NCBI GenBank assembly: GCA_903930505.1
Contig: CAIYYQ010000006.1
Location: 1-7,130 of the forward strand
Reading direction: 5' to 3'
Source: Methanobacteriota archaeon
GTDB taxonomy: Archaea; Thermoplasmatota; E2; DHVEG-1
DNA: 7,130 nucleotides
The notes beneath the pieces are model-generated. The model made no database searches and was not told the DNA's origin. It saw only the letters and a program-made list of their open reading frames with translations. Position 1 is the stretch's first letter. Each line of letters starts with the position of its first letter. Of this stretch, positions 1-5,327 are shown one piece after another. The translations under genes were made by a program, and so were the position numbers.

Positions 1-348
1 CTTGAGCTTACAGCGCCAGGGCCTATTGTAACAAATAAAATACGGTTCTGGGCATGGTACCATTCAACTTACTGTTACCAAGTAGCGGTCGATGTGTATA
101 GTGGCGGTAGTTGGCAGAATGTCTACTCAGCAGGATCTTTTTCAAGTTATTATGAGATATCATTCAGCCCCCGCATAGTGACCGCCGCTCGAATCGCATT
201 CCATGTCAGAGGATCAGGCACGGTCGCTAATCTCTATGAGTTTGATTTCTATCAATCAGGGTATACACTCACTATGGGTTCACCATTGGATCGTCTCTTT
301 GCATCAATGTACGGTAACCAACAATGGTATAGTAATGCAAATCAATAA
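1..348 (+). CDS. C-terminal end of a beta-sandwich (discoidin/F5-8C-like) probable surface protein, partial
   Basis: The frame is open from the first base of the window to a TAA at 346-348 and gives 115 residues, so the start lies upstream. The visible part is rich in Tyr, Ser, Gly and Phe. It shows alternating hydrophobic/polar strands with the pattern RFWAWYHSTYCYQVAVDVY, then SGGSWQNVY, then RIAFHVRG, then LYEFDFYQSG. This resembles galactose-binding-like jelly-roll modules (F5/8 type C/discoidin) used in extracellular adhesion or carbohydrate-binding proteins, and also domains of virus or phage tail proteins. No membrane anchor or sorting motif is seen at the C-terminus, which ends in a short polar tail. 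That the frame is coding is likely; the domain call is by fold pattern only and the parent protein is unknown. No clear terminator follows. Confidence 0.62.
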   Translation, partial: LELTAPGPIVTNKIRFWAWYHSTYCYQVAVDVYSGGSWQNVYSAGSFSSYYEISFSPRIVTAARIAFHVRGSGTVANLYEFDFYQSGYTLTMGSPLDRLFASMYGNQQWYSNANQ

Positions 349-407
349 TAGCTGGATAGTCTGAAGAAGAAATCCACACAGACCATTGTGAAATTCTCAC
401 CACTTGT

Positions 408-420
408 GATGTTTAACATC
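408..420. repeat. 6+1+6 bp dyad GATGTT-T-AACATC
   Basis: A perfect inverted repeat of six bases around a single T, 60 bp past the stop codon of the surface-protein fragment. The half GATGTTTAA recurs at 667-675 in the same spacer. It could be an operator or a short processing hairpin. There is no T-run after it, so a terminator role is not supported. Confidence 0.35.
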
Positions 421-433
421 CGTAAAACATATA

Positions 434-448
434 ATTTTCCTAAAAGAA
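434..448 (-). repeat. Inverted copy of the TTTTCTTTAGGAAAAT motif
   Basis: Read on the minus strand this is TTCTTTTAGGAAAAT. It differs by one base from the matching 15 bases of the plus-strand copy at 702-717. It lies about 270 bp from the tandem pair, on the far side of the 555-632 hairpin. Low sequence complexity makes chance similarity possible, but the GG between an A-run and a T/C-run is kept in all three copies. Confidence 0.35.
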
Positions 449-506
449 GTGTAAGTATTTTGAAGAGTTTCGAACAAGATACGGTTTAAGATATGATTGA
501 TGTACG

Positions 507-647
507 AAATACTTATGTAAAATTATCTTTGTTCATTATTACGATAAAGAAAAATTTTTGGGTCGATGGGGGAAGGATGCATCTATGAAAGACGATCTGT
601 TTTTCATAATATGCTCCCCAAAGACCCAGAGATATCAATAAGTATTT
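507..647. repeat. 10-bp inverted repeats (AAATACTTAT / ATAAGTATTT) bracketing the hairpin
   Basis: The left arm is 507-516 and the right arm 638-647. They are exact reverse complements and enclose 121 bp that include the whole 555-632 hairpin. A third occurrence of the core TAAGTATTT lies outside at 452-460. The layout of terminal inverted repeats around a structured non-coding core resembles a miniature inverted-repeat element, but no clear flanking target-site duplication is seen. Confidence 0.3.
555..632. ncRNA. Long imperfect hairpin, candidate structured RNA (or element core)
   Basis: Base pairing worked out by hand: 555-564 with 623-632 (10 bp, two G-U); a 2x2 internal loop GA/AA; 567-572 with 615-620 (6 bp, mostly G-C, one G-U); a one-sided 6-nt bulge at 573-578; 579-582 with 611-614 (4 bp); a small 1x2 loop; 584-593 with 599-608 (10 bp, one G-U); and a five-base loop GATCT at 594-598. 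About 30 of 39 possible pairs form in 78 nt, and two of the helices are G-C rich in an otherwise AT-rich spacer. The strand is undetermined. On the minus strand the stem is followed by AAAAATTTTTCTTT, a terminator-like tail; on the plus strand it is not. It matches no RNA family I can name, and no tRNA, C/D-box or riboswitch features were recognised. Confidence 0.4.
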
Positions 648-701
648 GGCTAATAAATCTTTGTTTGATGTTTAATAGCTATTGATAAGATTCATCATAT
701 T

Positions 702-740
702 TTTTCTTTAGGAAAATATAGTTATTTTCTTTGGGAAAAT
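702..740 (+). promoter_or_regulatory. Tandem TTTTCTTT(A/G)GGAAAAT sites upstream of the zinc-ribbon promoter
   Basis: Two 16-bp copies (702-717 and 725-740) differ at one base and start 23 bp apart, close to two helical turns. Each copy is itself a weak dyad, TTTTC-5 nt-GAAAA. They end 26 bp before a TATA-like box, where an archaeal activator or repressor would bind. The regulator is unknown. Confidence 0.42.
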
Positions 741-766
741 GTCATTATGTCATATTATCGCAATAG

Positions 767-775
767 TTTAAAATA
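767..775 (+). promoter_or_regulatory. TATA-like box TTTAAAATA for the zinc-ribbon gene
   Basis: This matches the archaeal TATA consensus reasonably well. It lies 55 nt before the ATG at 831, which would place transcription start near 795-800 and leave a leader of about 30-35 nt holding the Shine-Dalgarno site. The upstream purine/A context is a weak BRE. Confidence 0.42.
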
Positions 776-818
776 CTATCAGTGATAAACAACCTATAAC
801 TAACTAATCATAAATATT

Positions 819-826
819 GGTGGTGA
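819..826 (+). promoter_or_regulatory. Ribosome binding site GGTGGTGA
   Basis: This strong anti-16S-complementary site ends 4 nt before the ATG at 831. It fixes the start of the zinc-ribbon gene and is of a type common in archaea. Confidence 0.6.
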
Positions 827-830
827 ATTT

Positions 831-1052
831 ATGGAGAAAAAAAATGATTATTTCAAAGAATTAGAAAAACAAAAAAACCTAGTTCACTGTATTGACTGTG
901 ATACAAGATGGTTAACTTGGGACGACAAGATTGAAGCATGCCATTATTGCAAGAGTAAAAATGTAGTGTTATATATTAACGCAAATTCATTGAAAAAGAA
1001 CGATGACGAACAAAAAAGCGAACAATACAGAGGCATACCAATCCCAGCGTAG
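831..1052 (+). CDS. Small zinc-ribbon protein, 73 aa
   Basis: A strong GGTGGTGA site precedes the ATG. The protein begins with a charged, probably helical segment (residues 2-16, Lys/Glu rich). It then has two knuckles, Cys20-x2-Cys23 and Cys37-x2-Cys40, 13 residues apart, the pattern of a rubredoxin/TFIIS-like zinc ribbon. Trp27 and Trp30 lie between the knuckles, and a short beta-rich stretch (VVLYINA, residues 45-51) follows. The tail is hydrophilic and disordered, ending in a proline-containing motif. No membrane segment is visible. Such stand-alone ribbons usually bind nucleic acid or a protein partner, but the specific role is unknown. It appears to be monocistronic, with its own TATA box and a tandem operator-like repeat upstream. 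Base composition is very AT-rich, like the adjoining spacers. Confidence 0.72.
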   Translation: MEKKNDYFKELEKQKNLVHCIDCDTRWLTWDDKIEACHYCKSKNVVLYINANSLKKNDDEQKSEQYRGIPIPA

Positions 1053-1078
1053 ATAAGTAATAAGGCCCCTGATAGATC

Positions 1079-1092
1079 GTTTATCCATAAAC
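1079..1092. repeat. Dyad GTTTAT-CC-ATAAAC downstream of the zinc-ribbon gene
   Basis: A perfect 6-bp inverted repeat with a 2-base centre, starting 26 bp past the stop codon. There is no following T-run, so it is more likely a protein site or transcript 3'-end structure than a terminator. The rest of 1093-1278 is AT-rich, with a T7 run at 1240-1246 and several TATA-like stretches (for example 1211-1226 and 1248-1259). One of these probably serves the gene at 1306. Confidence 0.3.
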
Positions 1093-1291
1093 ATTGACGG
1101 AAGTTATTATACCGATCAGCTCAGGTCCTACGAAACTTGAAAATTATTTTATTGCAATAGCCAGAGAGATAAATCAAGAAGCATATACTAGGAAATTATT
1201 TAGAGAGAAGATATAATAATATTTATCTGATTGAACTTGTTTTTTTCCTATACATAAACTATTTCTACACCCTAGTTCATGTATATCTATA

Positions 1292-1299
1292 GAGGTGGG
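1292..1299 (+). promoter_or_regulatory. Ribosome binding site GAGGTGGG that decides the start at 1306
   Basis: The site lies inside the first codons of a longer frame that could start at ATG 1279, and is placed 6 nt before the in-frame ATG at 1306. This makes 1306 the likely start. The nearer ATG at 1301 is out of frame and too close. Confidence 0.6.
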
Positions 1300-1305
1300 T
1301 ATGCG

Positions 1306-1707
1306 ATGAAAGATGACCCTATTGCGAAGGTTCTTGATAATTTGATGAAGTTTAATGACATTCTTGCTTGTATGGTTGGTCGTCGTGGTATGATCGATAG
1401 TGTTTTACCAAGTGATGGTACAGATAGTTTTAAACCTGAAATTATGGATGTTTGGGATGTAATCAAAAGAGCAATGGATAATGTATTTGTAACAATACAT
1501 GAGATTTCTCCTATAGGGCTTGAAGAGATTACATATAAAATTCATGGTTATGAGGTCCTATTATATGTATTTCCTGACACAGAAAATGCATTAGTTGCGG
1601 TTGTTCCTAGACTCTCAAATAAAGGGTTGAATGATGTTGAGCTTCAAAAAGCACGACGAAAAATATTAAAAATTATGGAAGAAGAAACAATCGTGCAACA
1701 TGCATAG
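1306..1707 (+). CDS. Roadblock/LC7-like protein, 133 aa
   Basis: The start at 1306 (MKDDPIAK...) is chosen because of the GAGGTGGG site; ATG 1279 would add nine residues and bury that site. Helical N-terminus (residues 5-20), then a strand-turn-strand ACMVGRRGMIDSVLP (21-35), where Roadblock proteins carry their V-G-R/D-G turn. A helix follows (43-60), then strands EITYKIHG / EVLLYVFP / NALVAVVP (74-101), and a last helix after an N-K-G-L motif (105-126). This alpha-beta-beta-alpha-beta-beta-beta-alpha order and the length of about 130 residues fit the Roadblock/LC7 family. Members dimerise and regulate Ras-like GTPases (MglB type) or serve as scaffolds in the cytoplasm. It lies 90 bp upstream of the FIST gene on the same strand, which suggests a shared sensory function. 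No GTPase gene is in the window. The family call rests on pattern, so it is moderate; the gene itself is near certain. Confidence 0.65.
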   Translation: MKDDPIAKVLDNLMKFNDILACMVGRRGMIDSVLPSDGTDSFKPEIMDVWDVIKRAMDNVFVTIHEISPIGLEEITYKIHGYEVLLYVFPDTENALVAVVPRLSNKGLNDVELQKARRKILKIMEEETIVQHA

Positions 1708-1734
1708 AAGATCCATTTCAATAATCAACAGCGA

Positions 1735-1747
1735 ACTATTAAATAGT
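1735..1747 (+). promoter_or_regulatory. Dyad ACTATT-A-AATAGT overlapping a possible TATA box before the FIST gene
   Basis: A perfect 6+1+6 inverted repeat lies in the 90-bp gap between the Roadblock-like and FIST genes. Its centre contains ATTAAATA, a fair archaeal TATA box about 55 nt before the FIST ATG. It could be a separate, repressible promoter for the FIST gene. It could also be chance in AT-rich DNA. Confidence 0.3.
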
Positions 1748-1797
1748 AAAAGTCCTTCAAATATGGTTGCATTGGTTATTGATAGGGTGTAGCATCT

Positions 1798-3102
1798 ATG
1801 GAATTAAAAGGATCTCAAGTTGAAGCATCGCTTGGTTTGACTGAAAAATGGGATGCACGTGAAGCTGGTCGAGAAGTTGCAGAAACAGCAATAAAACAAC
1901 TCTCACAACCACCAGATTTTTTCCTATTATTTTCAACGATTCACTATGAGAAAAATGGCGGTTTTCAAGAATTTTTAAATGGTGTATGGGAAGTACTGCC
2001 AAAAGGAACACCACTGATCGGTGGAACAGTCGTTGGTTTTATGAATAATTATGATTGTTATACAATGGGTGCTACTGCTTTAGCTGTTTCGTATCCAGAT
2101 TTAGATGTTGTTATAGGCTATGGAAAAAATACAAAAAGGAATCCTAAAAAAGCTGCAAAACAATGCGCAGAGATGATAAAAAAAGGATTTGCAAAGTCCG
2201 ACTATAAAAATAAATTTATCTTAAATTTTGTTTCAAGTGCAGAACTTATGAAGATTCCTGGCCAAGGATATAAAAAAGTAATTGACTCTGGATTTATGAG
2301 TAAATTTGTAACATTAGTTTTTGGTATGTCGCAATATTTATTTCAGAAGGGACCTGGCAGAGAAGATGAAATTTTCGAGGAACTTGTAAAAGATTTATCT
2401 GACTATTATATGATACTTGGTACATCTGTAGATGATTACAAAGGAGTTAAAAATTATCTTTTTTTTAATAAAACAATATTAACAAATTCAATAGCAACTT
2501 TAGGTTTGGCAACAAATATGAATCTTGATGTTTGTACAACACATGGTATGAATAGGACGAATATTAAGTTTGAAGTAACAAAACTTAGTAAGGATGGACA
2601 TATTATTCATAAGATAAATGATAAACTTGCAGTTCCTGAATTATTGAGATTATTAGAATGGCCAGAAGGATTTTTAAATGAAGAGACGATGTTTCATCAA
2701 ATACTTTATTATCCAATATCTGTCAAAAGACATGAACGAGATATACCTGTTGTAATGCCTTTTATCCTAAAAAATTCTATTGTAACTCCATGTATGATAG
2801 AGGCTGGCGAAGTTTCGGTTTTAACTGTAAGCGGTAAATGCTTAGTATCAGCCATAACGGAGAATTTAAAATGTTTTAATAACATTCAGCCAGAATTTGG
2901 ACTGTTTTCGACATGTGGCACCATCTTACAAACTTTGGGTTATGAAATGGACACGGTCAGAAAAGAGATTTTAAATTATTTTAAGGAGAAACCTTTTTTA
3001 ATGTTTTTTTGTGCTGGAGAAGGCACATATTCACCAATAAAAAATATAAGTTATGCTAATATGTCATACAATACCGCGGTGTTTGGACATAGTTTATCAT
3101 GA
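1798..3102 (+). CDS. FIST domain (FIST_N + FIST_C) sensory protein, 434 aa
   Basis: The protein has both halves of the FIST module. The N-terminal half (about residues 38-240) includes the FFLLFSTIHYEK strand and the glycine-rich PLIGGTVVGF motif (72-81) where the family has its 'iGcSsaGei'-like turn, followed by ALAVSYPDLDVVIGYG. The C-terminal half (about 270-432) includes VSVLTVSG, the FGLFSTCGTI segment at 367-376 (family 'v-f-s-C-x-R' region), an E408-G-T-Y block in the 'G-E' position, and the terminal NMSYNTAVFGHS (421-432), matching the 'hNxT' end. FIST domains are predicted to bind small ligands such as amino acids and are often fused to signalling outputs. Here the domain stands alone, with no transmembrane segment, so it is probably cytosolic. 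Start ATG 1798 has AGGGTG at 1784-1789. It is very AT-rich. It is likely linked with the Roadblock-like gene upstream and ends convergently 53 bp from the flavoprotein gene. Confidence 0.85.
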   Translation: MELKGSQVEASLGLTEKWDAREAGREVAETAIKQLSQPPDFFLLFSTIHYEKNGGFQEFLNGVWEVLPKGTPLIGGTVVGFMNNYDCYTMGATALAVSYPDLDVVIGYGKNTKRNPKKAAKQCAEMIKKGFAKSDYKNKFILNFVSSAELMKIPGQGYKKVIDSGFMSKFVTLVFGMSQYLFQKGPGREDEIFEELVKDLSDYYMILGTSVDDYKGVKNYLFFNKTILTNSIATLGLATNMNLDVCTTHGMNRTNIKFEVTKLSKDGHIIHKINDKLAVPELLRLLEWPEGFLNEETMFHQILYYPISVKRHERDIPVVMPFILKNSIVTPCMIEAGEVSVLTVSGKCLVSAITENLKCFNNIQPEFGLFSTCGTILQTLGYEMDTVRKEILNYFKEKPFLMFFCAGEGTYSPIKNISYANMSYNTAVFGHSLS

Positions 3103-3146
3103 TAAAATCCACAGATAAATAGATAATTATTAGACGAGAACCTGAT

Positions 3147-3155
3147 AAAACAAAA
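3147..3155 (-). terminator. T-rich terminator TTTTGTTTT after the reductase operon
   Basis: Read on the minus strand, TTTTGTTTT directly follows the TAA of the flavoprotein gene, with no hairpin before it, as is usual for archaeal factor-independent termination. It sits in the 53-bp convergent gap shared with the FIST gene; no comparable plus-strand T-run is seen there. Confidence 0.38.
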
Positions 3156-4277
3156 TTATTGTTTAATGGTAAAGACTTCACGTGCTACATCTAAAGGATT
3201 TAATTTATTATCATACATACCTTGAGCAAGACGATAGCATTTTGCCATATATTTTCCAGCTAAATGAGATTGAAATCTATGTTTGTAATCTTTGAATGAA
3301 AAATCATTGATTTGAAAGGCATGTAAAATTGTATTTGTAGCAATTTCCCCATATGATAAAGCAAAATGGATACCTCCTCCAGTAGCTGGTTCTACTCCTG
3401 CTGCATCTCCAATCAGGAGAATATTTGGTTGTGATATAATATCCTCATTTGAGAGCCATCGAATTGGGTGACTGGACCATGATTTTTGTTCTATGCAAAT
3501 GTTTCTGGAGAGTAAATCTCGACTGAAAATTTTCTTCATTTCTGCATGTGGTTTATCAGGATAGAAACGAAGATCAACTACACCGTGACCTATGGATGGT
3601 TTATCATCTTTAATGCAGGGTGTATGCCATATATATCCTTGTAAACCTTCTTTGATTGGAGTAAAATCTAGAACTATCTTCTTTGCATCGAACTCAGAAT
3701 CATAACGGGAATTAGCTTCAGCAAATATTTCAAGTGTCGGTGCAAGGTGGGATTTATTTGGTAATTTCATCTTTCGTCGAACTGCACTCAGTGCACCATC
3801 TGCAGCAATAAGAGCCTTTACATGATATTCTCTTTTATTGGTTTTAACTGTCAAGAAGTTATTTTTCCTTGTCATATCGAGAAACATTTCGTTTTCATGC
3901 AAGTCGAGGCCACGATTGATTGCATTTTTAGCTAATTCATTGTCAAATTCAATTCTTCTTACCATTCTAAAACAGTTTGGTTGGTGAAGTGTATAAATTT
4001 CTTTTCCAAATCTGAATTCTAAGTCTGAAATAAACAATGATGGATTGTTAATAGTAACTCCAAGATGCTTTAATACAAATTCACTCCAACCCCCAACTCC
4101 ACCTCCGCATAACTTATCTCTTGGATATTTTGCTTTTTCAATTAAAACGCATCTAGATGCTAAATCTGGTGCGTATTTATGTAAATGTAACCACGTAGAA
4201 ATCCCTGCAGGCCCTCCACCAACAATCATGATATCATAATCATTATTCAAAGGTCTATTTGATTCTTTTAACACCAT
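3156..4277 (-). CDS. Geranylgeranyl-reductase-family FAD-dependent oxidoreductase, 373 aa
   Basis: Typical PHBH-fold flavoprotein. The N-terminal dinucleotide-binding motif is VGGGPAG (19-25), followed by the acidic strand end VLIEKAKYPRDKLCGGG (44-60). The Cys57-Gly-Gly-Gly segment is characteristic of geranylgeranyl reductases. The middle motif is LIAADGALSAVRR (156-168), and the second FAD motif is LLIGDAAGVEPATGGGIHFAL (287-307). GGYxWxFP-like substrate motif: GYIWHTP at 214-220, with Tyr and Trp kept but Phe replaced by Thr. Archaeal relatives saturate the isoprenoid chains of membrane lipids at the membrane surface; others act on menaquinone or small molecules. No membrane segment is seen. 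It is 4 bp downstream of the AAR-like gene, with only a weak AGGT before the ATG, so translational coupling is likely. Family call is firm; substrate is unknown and may be linked to the upstream enzyme rather than bulk lipids. Confidence 0.85.
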   Translation of the reverse strand: MVLKESNRPLNNDYDIMIVGGGPAGISTWLHLHKYAPDLASRCVLIEKAKYPRDKLCGGGVGGWSEFVLKHLGVTINNPSLFISDLEFRFGKEIYTLHQPNCFRMVRRIEFDNELAKNAINRGLDLHENEMFLDMTRKNNFLTVKTNKREYHVKALIAADGALSAVRRKMKLPNKSHLAPTLEIFAEANSRYDSEFDAKKIVLDFTPIKEGLQGYIWHTPCIKDDKPSIGHGVVDLRFYPDKPHAEMKKIFSRDLLSRNICIEQKSWSSHPIRWLSNEDIISQPNILLIGDAAGVEPATGGGIHFALSYGEIATNTILHAFQINDFSFKDYKHRFQSHLAGKYMAKCYRLAQGMYDNKLNPLDVAREVFTIKQ

Positions 4278-4281
4278 ATAC

Positions 4282-5244
4282 CTAACACTTCATTATTTTT
4301 GTTCCGAAATTCGTTAATTCATTGAGGATAAAACCATATTTTTTACCCCATTTCTCTGTTTTTTTTAAATGTTTCAGATCAATGGATCCAACATGGTTTT
4401 TGCGCTCATTCTCCATCGCTTGCATGATAACTTCAACGATACAGGCTAAATTTTTTCCCTTAGGAATACCAGGTATTGGTCGATAATATTCAATTGGGAA
4501 GTCAACAAATCCTCCATCAATTCGGCAAATATCAGGTCGCTTCTGGCAGGTCTCTGGTGATACATTTGGTGGCTGTGAAACATCGACAACAATCGCATTT
4601 TTCTTCAGATGCTGGGAATGAAGCAACGCAGTAGGATGGCTTGTTGCAGTCACAACTATATCAGCATCTTTTATTTTTGTTAATTCAGTTGTTGTCTCAA
4701 ATCTGCCTTTTATCTGTTGAGCAAGTTCTTTTAGTTTCTCCTCGCGCCTCCCGACCAAAAGAGTATTTGAGAACTCAGGTACCAAGATTTTTGACACCGC
4801 TTCCCCTATAACCCCATAGGCTCCGACAATCGCAAGGAAGGTATCCTTTGGTTTTTTATTGAACATCTGTAATCCTTTATGTACCGTCTGACAAGTGATC
4901 GATGCAGTGTAACTATCTCCATGGTTTACGTAGCCTGTATATTCTTTCTGGTCAATGAGCCATAATCCCCCACTTGTCACTGAAGTTGTAAGGGCTCCGA
5001 GTTGTACGAGATCAACATTGTAGTTATTTTGCAGAAAAACAGCCGCATCCAACACATTCTTACGAACTTTTTCAAGAGGTTGCTCCATCATTTGTTTTGC
5101 AGTGAGCAGTAATCCTGTTAGTACTCCCTTGGTTCCATGGATATTTAACTCAGGAGCAACAATCAGATTTCCTTGTATCCATTCTTGTGGAAGTTGTCGA
5201 AGGTTTTCTTCCGTGAGCAGATGGCCAATGGTTGCAAATTTCAT
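4282..5244 (-). CDS. Long-chain acyl-ACP reductase (AAR)-like NAD(P)-dependent reductase, 320 aa
   Basis: The N-terminus MKFATIGHLLT matches the MFGLIGHLTS start of cyanobacterial acyl-ACP reductase. Further matches run in the same order: VDLVQLGALTTSV (77-89) against 'IDISALGGFTSI'; GYVNHGDSYTASITCQTV (104-121) against 'FTTGNTHTAYVICRQV'; and the Rossmann motif LAIVGAYGVIGEAVSKIL (137-154). Cys268 in KNLACIVEVIM (264-274) aligns with the thioester-forming Cys of AAR ('MFACFAEAML'). Length fits (AAR about 340). The known family reaction is NADPH-dependent reduction of a fatty acyl thioester to an aldehyde through an acyl-enzyme. Start ATG 5244 has AGGAG 11 nt upstream (5256-5260). A weak promoter (GAAAG then ATTAATTG around 5290-5303, minus strand) may lie in the 83-bp gap before it. 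No aldehyde-deformylating oxygenase is in the window. An acyl or isoprenoid thioester is inferred; the natural substrate is unknown. A shikimate-dehydrogenase-like label would come from the shared Rossmann part only. Confidence 0.78.
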   Translation of the reverse strand: MKFATIGHLLTEENLRQLPQEWIQGNLIVAPELNIHGTKGVLTGLLLTAKQMMEQPLEKVRKNVLDAAVFLQNNYNVDLVQLGALTTSVTSGGLWLIDQKEYTGYVNHGDSYTASITCQTVHKGLQMFNKKPKDTFLAIVGAYGVIGEAVSKILVPEFSNTLLVGRREEKLKELAQQIKGRFETTTELTKIKDADIVVTATSHPTALLHSQHLKKNAIVVDVSQPPNVSPETCQKRPDICRIDGGFVDFPIEYYRPIPGIPKGKNLACIVEVIMQAMENERKNHVGSIDLKHLKKTEKWGKKYGFILNELTNFGTKIMKC

Positions 5245-5311
5245 ACCGATTGTAACTCCTTAAGTATGTTTTGATAATCTATTTGAGAGCAATTAATCTT
5301 TCTATCAACAT

Positions 5312-5318
5312 AAAAAAA
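5312..5318 (-). terminator. T7 run after the 427-aa gene
   Basis: On the minus strand a run of seven T begins 10 nt beyond the TAG of the 427-residue gene, without a hairpin. It fits an archaeal U-tract terminator and would separate that gene from the AAR/flavoprotein pair. Confidence 0.4.
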
Positions 5319-5327
5319 CCTCATTCA

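Larger units (their letters stand above)
349..830. other. Gene-free, structured AT-rich intergenic region
   Basis: About 480 bp without a convincing coding frame on either strand. It contains a dyad at 408-420, a reversed copy of a 15-16 bp motif at 434-448, a long imperfect hairpin at 555-632 enclosed by a 10-bp inverted repeat (507-516 and 638-647), two tandem copies of the motif at 702-717 and 725-740, a TATA-like box at 767-775 and a ribosome binding site at 819-826. An 8-bp inverted pair TATCAATA/TATTGATA also occurs at 633-640 and 680-687. This is more organisation than expected of a plain spacer, so it may hold a small RNA gene or a relic of a small mobile element plus the control region of the zinc-ribbon gene. 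Confidence 0.6.

Noticed and set aside
585..641. 18-codon frame starting MKDDLFF inside the hairpin region, whose first residues resemble the MKDDP start of the Roadblock-like protein
   Set aside because: It is too short, lies within a strong hairpin, and only four residues match. The resemblance is probably chance.
1094..1216. Short frame of 40 codons starting TTG (TEVIIPISSGPTKLENYF...) in the spacer after the zinc-ribbon gene
   Set aside because: It has protein-like composition and ends in TAA, but starts with TTG, has no ribosome binding site and follows a dyad. It could be a remnant of a decayed gene but cannot be supported.
1279..1305. Upstream ATG giving nine extra residues on the Roadblock-like protein
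   Set aside because: The GAGGTGGG site lies inside this extension and is correctly spaced for ATG 1306, so the extension is unlikely to be translated.
1796..2014. Minus-strand open frame opposite the start of the FIST gene
   Set aside because: It is a Leu/Val-rich shadow of the coding strand, without a ribosome site or recognisable domain.
4045..4239. Plus-strand open frame opposite the FAD-binding region of the flavoprotein
   Set aside because: It is antisense to conserved glycine-rich motifs; its Pro-rich translation is what the reverse complement of Gly codons produces.
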